The position numbers and the translations under genes were made by a program. From assembly GCA_947628245.1 (NCBI GenBank), contig CANQZH010000005.1, positions 1-20,025 on the forward strand: DNA of 20,025 nucleotides, given 5' to 3'. Origin of the DNA: an uncultured Bacilli bacterium. GTDB lineage: Bacteria; Bacillota_I; Bacilli_A; RF39; UBA660. Of this stretch, positions 1 to 8,400 are shown in pieces (within the stretch, counting starts at the first letter, position 1; the number at the start of each line of letters is the position of its first letter). The notes under the pieces are model-generated. The model made no database searches. It saw nothing but the letters and a program-made list of their open reading frames with translations, and had not been told where the DNA came from.

Positions 1-16
1 ATGATTCATTTTTCAT
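1..16 (-). CDS. Possible start of next gene (VirB4 remainder?)
   Basis: An ATG at 16..14 opens a frame (Met-Lys-Asn-Glu-Ser) that runs off the left edge. It begins about 30 bases after the tandem TAA TAA stop of the VirB4 N-terminal fragment. It could be the start of a separate ATPase-domain polypeptide completing VirB4, but there is no good ribosome binding site and too little sequence to identify it. Confidence 0.2.
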
Positions 17-46
17 TTTCTGCTATTTCATTATATTACTTTTTTA

Positions 47-580
47 TTATTCGAGCAACACTTTAGGCGAATTGAGGGAAAATTTATATATTTCTAATCT
101 ATTATTAATAATTTTCATATTTATTCTAGGTGTAATATTAGAAATAACATCTTCTATTTCATCAAGTTGTTTTTCCAAAATATTTAAATCTTTAGCAATT
201 ACTACTAAATAATAAACACTAGAAACAGTATAATGATTATCTTCTAATTCTTCTATTAATCTTTTGCTTTCTTCAAGTAAATTATACTTTTTATCATCAT
301 TTTCATAATAATTAATTAACTCACTTAAATTTATTTTATTATTATTTAAATTAATTTTTTGATCTAATTTATAGCATTTTAAGTTAAGACCTTTAATCTG
401 ATAAAAACTTTTCAAAGCATAAAAAAAGTTTTCTTTTTCCGATTTACTAGTTAAAGATAAATCTATTGCCTTAACTTCAATTAAAGAGGCAACTTCTCCA
501 GTTTTTAATTCTATTAACCCATCATCTGCAACTGATTTAACATTTGAAAATATTTGCGAATTTTTAATTCTTTTTTTCAT
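47..580 (-). CDS. VirB4-like conjugation ATPase, N-terminal part only
   Basis: The 177 residues look like the N-terminal domain of a VirB4/TraE-type conjugation ATPase: a beta-rich start (GLIELKTGEVASLIEVKAID), then helical segments typical of the region before the Walker motifs. Family members are about 600-800 residues. This one ends at tandem stops (TAA TAA) with no Walker A, so it is truncated, or the protein is split and continues beyond position 16. The ATG at 580 has no ribosome binding site. An open frame upstream, read as DGDNIGLFPERKK and then Lys/Glu-rich, joins it without a stop from about 706 but lacks a start codon. The ATG at 705, which overlaps the stop of the PrgI-like gene as ATGA, is one base out of frame with it. 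Identification rests on context (PrgI, TrbL and VirB2 just upstream) and general resemblance. Confidence 0.55.
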   Translation of the reverse strand: MKKRIKNSQIFSNVKSVADDGLIELKTGEVASLIEVKAIDLSLTSKSEKENFFYALKSFYQIKGLNLKCYKLDQKINLNNNKINLSELINYYENDDKKYNLLEESKRLIEELEDNHYTVSSVYYLVVIAKDLNILEKQLDEIEDVISNITPRINMKIINNRLEIYKFSLNSPKVLLE

Positions 581-701
581 TTGCTTTTTAATTACAAATT
601 TAGGATTTTCTTTCTCAAGTTTTTTTTTTTGATTTTCTAAAACTTTTTCTTTGTTTGTTTTTTTCCTTTCAGGGAATAACCCGATATTATCACCATCACT
701 T

Positions 702-1013
702 TCATTTTAAATATTTTGTTAATTGTTTTAATTTATTTTCTTTAATATCTTCATTAAAGTAACAATAATTTTTATTTTTAAAAATATATTCTAATAAAAG
801 AATCATAATTTTATACATACGATTCTTTTTAGACATATTAATAGGAATAAGTAAAAAGGCACAGATAGAAAGGAAAACCAATGCTTGAATTTTTAAATTA
901 GTGAAAGCAAATAACACTAAAAATATTATAAGCATTGGAAGTCCTATATATAAATCTGTCATTTCTATATATTTTCCTAAAGTTTTTTTAATACTTTTAA
1001 TTGTTATATACAA
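702..1013 (-). CDS. PrgI/VirB3-like conjugation membrane protein
   Basis: This 103-residue protein has two adjacent hydrophobic segments (about residues 21-40 and 43-59) followed by a basic cytoplasmic tail (MSKKNRMYK). That is the layout of the PrgI/TcpE/VirB3-like proteins encoded just before VirB4 in Gram-positive conjugative elements. The start is TTG at 1013: AAGGA lies about 12 bases upstream inside the end of the TrbL-like gene, and no ATG is suitably placed. Its TGA stop overlaps an ATG (ATGA at 705-702), a typical coupling arrangement with the VirB4 gene. Inferred role: inner-membrane scaffold that recruits the VirB4 ATPase to the secretion channel. Confidence 0.65.
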   Translation of the reverse strand: MYITIKSIKKTLGKYIEMTDLYIGLPMLIIFLVLFAFTNLKIQALVFLSICAFLLIPINMSKKNRMYKIMILLLEYIFKNKNYCYFNEDIKENKLKQLTKYLK

Positions 1014-1020
1014 ACTACTA

Positions 1021-2397
1021 TCACATCCTTGTCCTATATCTATTACGATACATATTTCTTTGTGGCATTATAGATCTTACTGCCTCATCCATATTTTCAC
1101 GACCACGATTTCGCAAATTTTTACCTATATTAGATGGTGTAGAAGTTTTAACATGACTTCCAAATTTTTCAATAGTATTTCCTATTCCTCCACCAACTTT
1201 ACTTGCAATAGAATTATTTACAGATGAGCTATTATTTTTTATGCTACTTCCAAATTTAGAAATTACATTACCTGCTTTATTTACTAATTTGTTACCACCT
1301 AGTCTACCAACTGTGGATATTCCTGCTCCTAAACCAAAAGCACTTACTCCAGTTATAGCACTACTACCAATATGAGTTGCACTTGACATAGTATGACCAT
1401 AACTCATCAAACTCATAAGTTGTTCACGACCAGAATTTGCTGAAACATTAGCTCCAATAAATCTATTAATAACTTGACTTCCAGTAAGTAAGAATGTGCC
1501 ACAACCAATAAACATTAATGATTTTAAAGCCATATCTTTGATAATAGAATCAGTAAAGAATGTTGTACTATTAATTGATTGCATTACTATTACAGTAATA
1601 CCTATAATAAGCATAACAACTGCACTTTGCAAAATTAATGACACCAACTGTTCTATAACAGCAGATCTTCTTTGTTTATTTCCAAGTGATGTAGCAAACA
1701 CAATAGGACTTATAATAAATAAAAATAAAAATTCTATTTGCCTACGAGCTAGCATCATACCACTAAAAAATAAAGCATATAGAAAGAAACCACCAACAAT
1801 AATTGCCATTAACCAATTAATGTTATATTTATAGTCTTTCTCATCTGGTAATATCCAACGACTAGAAGTAACATACTTATCGTTAAACATTCTTTTTTTA
1901 GTAAAATTGTCATTTTTAAGATTTTCAACTATATCTTCATTTTTAAATTCATCACTATTTTTATAACCATCAGAATAGGTAATATACATACCAAGCATAG
2001 AATCAGATAATGTTGTTCCATTATTAGTAAATATAGATGAAGTATAACCACTAAGTTTCATAGAAAAATTATTTGCTTGTGAAAATAAGAATACACTCAT
2101 TAACACAAGCACCACACATTTTATAATTTCCATAACTATTTGATTAGTAGATAGTCCATCTTCTGGCTCTAGTATTTTCATAACAAATTTCCATACCACA
2201 AATAAAGCTAGTAATGTTATTGCTATAGCAATTATTCCCGTATGAAAATTAGAAAATATAGAGTTTTCAGAAACATTATCAACTATATCATATAAATTAA
2301 GTTCTTTTATTATATTAAATAAAGTATCAATTAAATTATATATAAAATCTATAACTGCCCAACCTAATCTTCTTAAAAGATCTAAAGCACCTAGCAC
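1021..2397 (-). CDS. TrbL/VirB6-like conjugation channel protein
   Basis: The 458-residue protein is a polytopic membrane protein with hydrophobic segments at about residues 53-75, 88-105, 195-218, 224-240, 253-277 and 292-310. A long soluble loop lies between the second and third, and the C-terminal tail of about 140 residues is Gly/Ser/Asn-rich and ends basic (RNRYRTRM). This matches the TrbL/VirB6 family that lines the type IV secretion channel in Gram-positive elements. The start is GTG at 2397, five bases after a perfect AGGAGG. An overlapping ATG gives only a two-codon frame. The ribosome binding site overlaps the stop of the VirB2-like gene, so the two are in one operon. Confidence 0.75.
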   Translation of the reverse strand: MLGALDLLRRLGWAVIDFIYNLIDTLFNIIKELNLYDIVDNVSENSIFSNFHTGIIAIAITLLALFVVWKFVMKILEPEDGLSTNQIVMEIIKCVVLVLMSVFLFSQANNFSMKLSGYTSSIFTNNGTTLSDSMLGMYITYSDGYKNSDEFKNEDIVENLKNDNFTKKRMFNDKYVTSSRWILPDEKDYKYNINWLMAIIVGGFFLYALFFSGMMLARRQIEFLFLFIISPIVFATSLGNKQRRSAVIEQLVSLILQSAVVMLIIGITVIVMQSINSTTFFTDSIIKDMALKSLMFIGCGTFLLTGSQVINRFIGANVSANSGREQLMSLMSYGHTMSSATHIGSSAITGVSAFGLGAGISTVGRLGGNKLVNKAGNVISKFGSSIKNNSSSVNNSIASKVGGGIGNTIEKFGSHVKTSTPSNIGKNLRNRGRENMDEAVRSIMPQRNMYRNRYRTRM

Positions 2398-2406
2398 ATA
2401 AACCTC

Positions 2407-2718
2407 CTAGAATAAACTAATAATTAAGTTTACTAAAGAAATAGCTAAAATAATTCCTACAATACCAAACATAGTTTGGATAATTCTTTGTTTTACGTGT
2501 TGCTTTCTATCAACGTCTGCAACTGCATACATTATAAAACCAACAACTAAAGAAACACCTGCCATTGCTATACCAATTCGTAAACACCAGTCAGTGACAG
2601 TTTTGATGGCACTTAATATTGAATCAATGTTATAATTGCCACCATCTAATTTAGAAATCGCTAGTAAATTAATAGAGTTCCCTATATTAGAAAGGAACTT
2701 ACCCATTAATTTAAGCAA
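2407..2718 (-). CDS. VirB2/TrbC-like conjugative pilin-type protein
   Basis: The 103-residue protein has an N-terminal amphipathic stretch and two hydrophobic helices (about 48-67 and 79-103) joined by a short basic loop (VDRKQHVKQR). This is the signature layout of VirB2/TrbC-like subunits. It lies first in the secretion block, before TrbL. The start is TTG at 2718, with AAGGAG at a spacing of about eight bases. The TTG lies inside the last codons of a 13-codon leader frame, so translation is probably coupled. Family assignment is from topology, size and neighbours; the sequence itself is not strongly diagnostic. Confidence 0.6.
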   Translation of the reverse strand: MLKLMGKFLSNIGNSINLLAISKLDGGNYNIDSILSAIKTVTDWCLRIGIAMAGVSLVVGFIMYAVADVDRKQHVKQRIIQTMFGIVGIILAISLVNLIISLF

Positions 2719-2752
2719 TATACATTCTCCTTACATAAATAATAGTTTTCAT
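2711..2752 (-). CDS. Short leader frame before the VirB2-like gene
   Basis: ATG at 2752 follows AAAGGAGG (2761-2768) at an ideal eight-base spacing and encodes MKTIIYVRRMYIA. Its TAA at 2713-2711 overlaps the TTG start of the VirB2-like gene in another frame. The ribosome binding site is stronger than that of the downstream gene. A terminator T-run ends only a few bases upstream. This looks like a leader peptide coupled to virB2 translation, but no homology can be claimed for 13 residues. Confidence 0.4.
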   Translation of the reverse strand: MKTIIYVRRMYIA

Positions 2753-2770
2753 TTATCATTCCTCCTTTAA

Positions 2771-2812
2771 TAAATAAAAAGCAAATAATTATTATGAAAA
2801 CAACTATTTGCT
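2771..2812 (-). terminator. Intrinsic terminator between ssb and the VirB2-like gene
   Basis: On the minus strand, AGCAAATAGTTGTT and AATAATTATTTGCT pair over 14 positions (two G-U pairs) around a five-base loop and are followed by TTTTTATTT. The T-run is about two bases from the next ribosome binding site (2761-2768), which leaves no room for a promoter. Downstream conjugation genes would therefore need read-through. Confidence 0.75.
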
Positions 2813-2824
2813 TTAATTTAAAAA

Positions 2825-3172
2825 CTACATTTCTTTTTCATCAACATTTTCTTTTTTCTTATAATTTCCTATAAAAGAAATCTTATCAGCAATAAATTCT
2901 AATTCAGAATATTTGCCTTTTTCTTTTTCTACTTTTCTTTCTTGAATATGACCTCCTACAGATATGACATCGCCTTTTTTGCAATATTCGGTTACTCTTT
3001 CAGCAATTCCATTCCATAAAGAACATTTAATAAAATCTGTTTCATATTCACCATTAGAATTTTTATAACTTCTTGGTACTGCTAAAGTAACATTTGTTAC
3101 CTTTTTTCCATTATCAAGTTCTTTTACTTCTGGTTCATTGACTAATCTTCCAACAATATATGTACTATTCAA
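2825..3172 (-). CDS. ssb: Single-stranded DNA-binding protein (SSB)
   Basis: About 115 residues form a single OB fold: STYIVGRLVNEPEV at the start, a VTNVTLAVPRSY strand, then DFIKCSLWNG, a classic SSB core motif, and GDVISVGGHIQER. The tail (KKENVDEKEM) lacks the acidic ...DDDLPF tip used by housekeeping SSBs to recruit partners, which fits an element-encoded SSB coating transferred single strands. I place the start at TTG 3172, eight bases after GGAGG. The longer frame to GTG at 3181 puts its start directly against the Shine-Dalgarno. It lies six bases after the resolvase-like gene and is followed by a strong terminator. Confidence 0.85.
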   Translation of the reverse strand: MNSTYIVGRLVNEPEVKELDNGKKVTNVTLAVPRSYKNSNGEYETDFIKCSLWNGIAERVTEYCKKGDVISVGGHIQERKVEKEKGKYSELEFIADKISFIGNYKKKENVDEKEM

Positions 3173-3186
3173 TTTTCTCACCTCCT

Positions 3187-3990
3187 TTACATATAATAGT
3201 CATCTAAACTATTTTCCATTTCAGTTATTTTTTTATTTGTCTTTTCAATAGATTCTTTGCCAAAATATTTTGTATATTTATCTATTTGCTCTTTTGTTAA
3301 AGATATATCTTTATCGCCAGTTTCATCTAAACCAACAATGATAAAATTACCAGCTATCACATCGTGACCAATATCTCTATTGAATGGCAAGCCTAAAATT
3401 TTACCCTCTTCGTTACATATAATAGATACATCTTCACAATTTGGTAGATATGTATATTCAATATGACCACCTACAAGTTTTTGCATATTATCTAATGTAT
3501 CATCTATAGTTTTTTTTACAGGCAATTTATTTGGCTCTACAAATAAAATATCTATTTTATTCTGCATTTTTTCATCACTTCCTTTAAAATTCATTTTTGC
3601 TAAGTTATACATAATTTCATTTGGAAAAAAATTATCAGATGTTATATCAAAAAATTTAAGATTATTTTTATAACATAAATTGCTTAATTCTAGTAAATCA
3701 AACAAACTTCTAGCAAGTATTTTTGCATTAAAAATTAATATGTTATTATTATTATTTTCATTTAGTAATTTTTTTAAATTAATTTTATAATCAAGTTTAT
3801 TATTACAACCTATATCCATATAAACTTTGGATATATTAATATTTTTAGCTTTGCAAAAACCTTTTATCAGGCTTAATTTTTGTTCAGCATATTCTTGACT
3901 TTTAGCATAAACGTAAATAATTGGTTTATCACCTAACAAATCACTATAATTAGAAAAACTGGCATAATAACCAACATTATTGATAGCCAC
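3187..3990 (-). CDS. Degenerate serine-recombinase-like domain fused to DUF3846
   Basis: Residues 22-115 of this 267-residue protein follow the resolvase/serine recombinase catalytic fold: IIYVYAK strand, EQKLSLIKGFCKAKNI, a YMDIG strand, then ILIFNAKILARSLFDLLELSNLC, matching the usual ...DLSRLGRN..DLL region. The active-site residues are changed: Lys30 sits where the nucleophilic Ser is expected (a Ser follows at 31), and SRLxR reads KILAR (90-94). Residues about 146-245 (ILFVEPNKLPV ... GLPFNRDI ... GNFIIVG) resemble DUF3846, a domain common on mobile elements and of unknown function. There is no C-terminal DNA-binding recombinase domain. The start is GTG at 3990 with GGAGG about nine bases upstream; it overlaps the OB-fold gene by 14 bases. 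Probably not an active recombinase. Confidence 0.65.
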   Translation of the reverse strand: MAINNVGYYASFSNYSDLLGDKPIIYVYAKSQEYAEQKLSLIKGFCKAKNINISKVYMDIGCNNKLDYKINLKKLLNENNNNNILIFNAKILARSLFDLLELSNLCYKNNLKFFDITSDNFFPNEIMYNLAKMNFKGSDEKMQNKIDILFVEPNKLPVKKTIDDTLDNMQKLVGGHIEYTYLPNCEDVSIICNEEGKILGLPFNRDIGHDVIAGNFIIVGLDETGDKDISLTKEQIDKYTKYFGKESIEKTNKKITEMENSLDDYYM

Positions 3991-4429
3991 TTAATAGTTC
4001 CTCCATTTCTTTATACTCTTCTTTAGATAATGGAGATGCTTCGCACCTTTTACCGTGCCAAAGCATAACTCCATCTGTATCATAAGAAAATAATGAAGTA
4101 TCTTTATTTTCTAATTTATAATTTTTATCTAATAATTTAATTTCTTTTGGAAATATGTAATAAATATTTTTGTTATCTTTTAAGTAAGAATTTAAGTAAC
4201 CTACAACATAAATATTATTAGATACTTTTATAATATCTTTATATTTATTTAACAAATCTTCATTTAATTTGATTTTAAAAAAACTAGAAGAATAAGAATT
4301 TTCATCTAGTTTATCATTTTGCACTATATCAAAAAACATAAATTTTTTACCAGTTACATCTTGTCTTTCAAAAGATAAACTCGCAATTTTACCAATTAAT
4401 TCAATTTTATTTTTATTGATTTTTAACAC
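3977..4429 (-). CDS. OB-fold, SSB-like accessory protein
   Basis: The first 100 residues of 150 have OB-fold/SSB-like spacing: KIELIGKIASLSF, FFDIVQ, SSFFKIKL, NNIYVVGYLNSYLKDNKNIYYIFPKEIKLL, parallel to the true SSB two genes downstream. The C-terminus (DTDGVMLWHGKRCEASPLSKEEYKEM) is a separate conserved-looking tail. Inferred role: binding single-stranded DNA or partnering the SSB during element replication or transfer. The start is uncertain: GTG at 4429 overlaps the GGAGG itself, and the codon at good spacing is ATC, which would be a rare start. It is the first gene after a 136-base intergenic region with paired AACTAGTT sites. Confidence 0.55.
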   Translation of the reverse strand: MLKINKNKIELIGKIASLSFERQDVTGKKFMFFDIVQNDKLDENSYSSSFFKIKLNEDLLNKYKDIIKVSNNIYVVGYLNSYLKDNKNIYYIFPKEIKLLDKNYKLENKDTSLFSYDTDGVMLWHGKRCEASPLSKEEYKEMEELLSGYQ

Positions 4430-4565
4430 CTCCTAATTTATTAACTAGTTATATATTTAAACTAGTTATATTTATAATATTTTTTATTTATATTTAATTT
4501 ATTATATTTTATTAGACATTTATATCTATATTGGATGGTTATTTTAAACTATTATGGTAGTCAAT
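4430..4565. promoter_or_regulatory. Intergenic region with paired AACTAGTT palindromes
   Basis: This AT-rich spacer carries the palindrome AACTAGTT twice (4443-4450 and 4460-4467), 17 bases apart and just upstream of the OB-fold gene ribosome binding site. A separate inverted repeat, GTAGTC-AATTTA-GACTAC (4557-4574), spans the stop codon of the HTH gene. Several TATAAA-like boxes exist but none has a convincing -35. The paired sites look like an operator for the DNA-processing operon. The binding protein is unknown; the adjacent HTH protein is a candidate. Confidence 0.4.
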
Positions 4566-4823
4566 TTAGACTACATATATTCTTCTTATATTATCTTCGG
4601 TATAAGAAATTGAAATTAAATTTTCTTCTTTTAATTCTTTAATCAATCTCGTAATAGTTCTAGGTGTTAAACATAAATTATTAGCAAGAAATTTATTAGT
4701 AGCATAGCAATATCCTGCTTTATGGCAAAGAAGTAAAATATCACCATAAAGTAATTTAGCATTACTACAAATATGTTTATTGTTTTTTACCAAGTTTGGT
4801 ATTTTACAATATTTATTATTCAT
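4566..4823 (-). CDS. Small helix-turn-helix protein (HTH_36/Rep-N-like)
   Basis: The 85-residue protein is almost entirely one winged-helix domain: KIPNLV at the start, SNAKLLYGDILLLC, GYCYATNKFLANNLCLTPRTITRLIKELKEENLI, then a short wing. This pattern is shared with HTH_36 domains and the N-terminal DNA-binding domain of plasmid/ICE replication initiators. No replication or effector domain follows, so it is either a stand-alone regulator or a shortened initiator. ATG at 4823 overlaps the sortase stop as TAATG and has AAGGAG eight bases upstream, so it is co-translated with the sortase. It sits directly upstream of the paired AACTAGTT sites. Confidence 0.65.
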   Translation of the reverse strand: MNNKYCKIPNLVKNNKHICSNAKLLYGDILLLCHKAGYCYATNKFLANNLCLTPRTITRLIKELKEENLISISYTEDNIRRIYVV

Positions 4824-5452
4824 TAATACTTCTCCTTATTAGTTAAGTAACCAATATATACAATTTGAGTATCATTAGTATTATTTTTACAAGTAATTAA
4901 AGTAATAGTCGATGTTTCATAATCTCTATTTATTTCAATCTTACCATCCTTAGGAATATCATAATTAGTATTGATGGTATATTCATATTTAAAACCATTA
5001 TAATAAACATATACCTTATCATTTTTCTTTAACTTATATAAATTTTTAAAAAAAGAAACATTACTTCTACCATTATGACTTGCAAGTATTAAATTACCAT
5101 TAACAACATCTGGCATTGAAGAATGATTCAAAATTTGAATATTATAATCAACATTATTATAATAACTATCTGGGCTTACCAACCCTCTTTTTAAAGAGAT
5201 AGCTGGTATTTCTAAAATAGCTATATAACTATAATCTTTTGTTTGATCATTCTTTTGATTTTCTACTGCTATTTCCTTTGTTGGATAATTTGTTTGGTTT
5301 ATAAAAAAATCATTTATCATTTCAGTATTTATTTGATTTTGTTTTTTATTGCTATAATATTTAAAAACAATTAAACTACTGCTTATAAGTATTAAAAAAA
5401 TACCCACAATTATTAGTGAATATTTTTTACTTTCTTTTTTTATAAATACCAT
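4823..5452 (-). CDS. Sortase paired with the VPNTN adhesin
   Basis: This 209-residue membrane-anchored sortase has a transmembrane segment at residues 11-31, then a catalytic domain with IAILEIPAISLKRG, the catalytic His126 in LILASHNG and Cys188 in TLITCKN. The usual active-site Arg, expected after the Cys strand, is not obvious: that stretch reads NDTQIVYIGYL. It overlaps the 3' end of the adhesin gene by 26 bases in another frame and is followed by the HTH gene at a TAATG junction. This places it as the dedicated transpeptidase that anchors the adhesin, or joins its copies, at the VPNTN signal. The class (B/C/D-like) is not resolved by eye. Confidence 0.8.
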   Translation of the reverse strand: MVFIKKESKKYSLIIVGIFLILISSSLIVFKYYSNKKQNQINTEMINDFFINQTNYPTKEIAVENQKNDQTKDYSYIAILEIPAISLKRGLVSPDSYYNNVDYNIQILNHSSMPDVVNGNLILASHNGRSNVSFFKNLYKLKKNDKVYVYYNGFKYEYTINTNYDIPKDGKIEINRDYETSTITLITCKNNTNDTQIVYIGYLTNKEKY

Positions 5453-8400
5453 ACAATGTCATTCCTAATCCAATAACTAATAATGTATTTATAAATATCA
5501 TTAAATCGTCATTTTTATTAGTGTTTGGCACTTCTGTTTCTTCTAATTCATTTACTAGAGTTTTTTCTATTATTGCTCCATCTTCAGTTACACTAAAATA
5601 GATCTTTTCATCAGTTAATTTGAAATTATCTAATCCTTTTAATTCTTGAAAATAATAGTCACCATATTCTAGTTCTAATTCGATATTACCATTTTTATCT
5701 GTAACATAGGCATTTATTAATGTACCATCTTTTTTATATACTCCTATTGTTACACCCTCAAGTCCTTTTTTATTTTCATCAATTTTATGAAGAATTATTT
5801 TAGATGTAATAATTTTATCTTTCATTGTGGCTTTAATAATTTCACCATCTTCTTTTATACTAAAATACATTTTTTCAAGATTTAAAGCATATGGAACTGG
5901 TGCATTTTTTTCTAAAATATAATAGTCACCATAAGGAATTTCTTCTAATATGATTTTACCATCCTCATTTGTTTTTCCACTATATATTACTTCATCAGTT
6001 GTTGCATTATGAATTTCTATTTCCGTATTTGGTATTGGTTCATCAGTAGAAAAATCTTCTTTTGTGAACTCTAAACCACCCGTAATTTTTTTGTTTTTCA
6101 TAACACTTTTTACAATTTCGCCATCAATTTTTATTTCAAAATATACTGGTTCATCACTTAATAAGTAAGATTCAGGACTTTTCTTTTCAATTATCTTATA
6201 ACTTCCATATTCAAGATTTTCAACTAAAACTTTGCCATTCTCATCAGTTGTTCCTTTGTAAACTAACTCATTAGTTTCTACATTGTAAATTTCTATTTCA
6301 GCATTTGGTAAAGTTTCACCTGTTTTTAAATCTTCTTTCGTAAACTCTAAACCACCTGTAATTTTTCGATCTGTCATAACAGCCTTATAAATTTGACCAT
6401 CTTCAGTAATTTCAAAATACATAGGTTCATCATTAATTACATAAGAATTAGGTGCAACTTTTTCAACAATTCGATAACGACCATATTCTAAAGCCTTTAC
6501 CACAAGTTTGCCACTTTCATCTGTAACACCTTTAAATACTAATTCATTTGTATCAGCATTATAAATTTCAATTTCTGCTCCTGGTAAACCCTCTCCAGTT
6601 GCAATATCTTCTTTAGTAAATTCTAAATCACCCTCATATTTTTTATTAGTCATTTTTGCTTTTACTACTTCATTATTTTCTTTAATTTCAAAATATAATT
6701 TTTCTTCATTTTTACGATAGCCTGTTTTTGGTTCACGTTCTAAAATATAGAACTTTCCTTTATATAGTTCTTCTACAACTACTTTACCCTCACTATCAGT
6801 TACTCCAGAAAAAATTAATTCATCATTTTCCGTATAAATATCAATAGTTACTCCCTCGATAGCCTCACCACTAGTTAAATCTGTTTTAGTAAATACTAGT
6901 TTTCCTTTTTTCAAATAATTCTTATTTGTAAAAGATTTGGAAATAATAGGAGTATATTGATCTTGATACTCTAAGTCTATTTCATAAACACTTTCATCTA
7001 GTATAAAATTATCAAGTGTTTTTAATTCTTTTAAAGTATAATGACCTAATTTAAGATTTTCTATTCTTATATATCCATTACCATCAGTAACATATTCTTT
7101 TATTAAATTACCTTTTTCATCAAATAATCCAAAAGTTACATTTGGTAATGGTGCTTCAGTATAAGTAAAATTACCATCTTTAATTTCTACTTTTTCACCA
7201 ATTTTATAAAGCTCAACTAAACCTTTTACTTCTTGATTAGCAAACTCTAAATCAAGTATATCTTCTTCTAATGTTTCATCATAAACAATTTTAGAATTTT
7301 CATTAATTTCAAACTCTAAACCATTTGCATTCCATACATACCCTTGAGTTGGTTGATCAACTTCTTCTAATCTATATCTACCTGGATATAATATATCTAA
7401 AGTAATGAACTCACCATTTTCATCTGTTTCAAACTCACAATAAGTTGTAACATCTGGATATGTTCCTTTTTGACACACATACTTATTATTGCTAATATCA
7501 AATATTTTAAATCTTATTCCACTTATAGGAACAGCATTTCCCTCTGTATCAATTTTCTTTACCCTAATTTTAGCTGAATATGGTTCATTTAGTAAAGTGA
7601 TATATTCATTTTCTTTACTTTTTTCAGTTACAGAAAAATCTATATCTCTTGTTAATTTATAACCACTCATACCCTTTGTTTGACGAACAATATAATCATC
7701 AAATGGAAGTTTTACACTTGCTGTAGCTGATTCATCTATTGTTAATGTTGCTACTACACTTTTTGTTGTTTTACTAATAATATCAAACTTTGCTCCAACT
7801 TCGGCATTTACTCCATTTTCTGTTAAATAAGTTTTATTGATATGTAGGTATGTGGTATAAACTTCATCTTTTGATACTACACTAATAACACTATCGGCAT
7901 TTTCTTTTGTTATGGATACTCGATAAGTTGATGGATCTAAACGATAGCCAACTGGACTAGTAATTTCTTTTACTGTATAATCATTAAGTAATAAAATTCT
8001 ATCAGTTTCACCAACACAGTTATCGCCAATAATTACTTTAGTTACAAGTTTTCCAGTATTATCGTAAACTCCATATACTGCTCCAACTAATTTCGCTTTG
8101 CCTTGTGGACTACAAGAATTAGTATCTTTATCTAATTTTTGGATTTTAATTTTTCCTAAATATATTTTATTATAGAATGTTTTAGTTATAGTTAAACCCT
8201 CTTTAGTAATACTAAAATCTTCACGTTTAGAATCTAATTCATAATTCTTTCCTGCTTTTGTTTCAATCAAATAGTAGTCGCCTAATAATAAATCAGTTGC
8301 CTCTGCTTCACAATTATTATCAATAACTAATTTTTGAACAAAAGTTCCGTCTTTCTTATATAAAGCAAACTCCGTTCCTGTTAGACTTCCTAAATTAGTT

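Noticed and set aside
901..1834. Plus-strand frames opposite the PrgI- and TrbL-like genes
   Set aside because: They are antisense to well-supported genes, have no ribosome binding sites and show low-complexity composition typical of AT-rich shadows.
3187..3990. Active serine recombinase/integrase for the element
   Set aside because: The nucleophile and Arg motif are altered and there is no DNA-binding recombinase domain.
6045..6890. CRISPR-like repeat array
   Set aside because: The periodicity is 276 bases and in-frame within CnaB protein domains; no short repeats with spacers occur.
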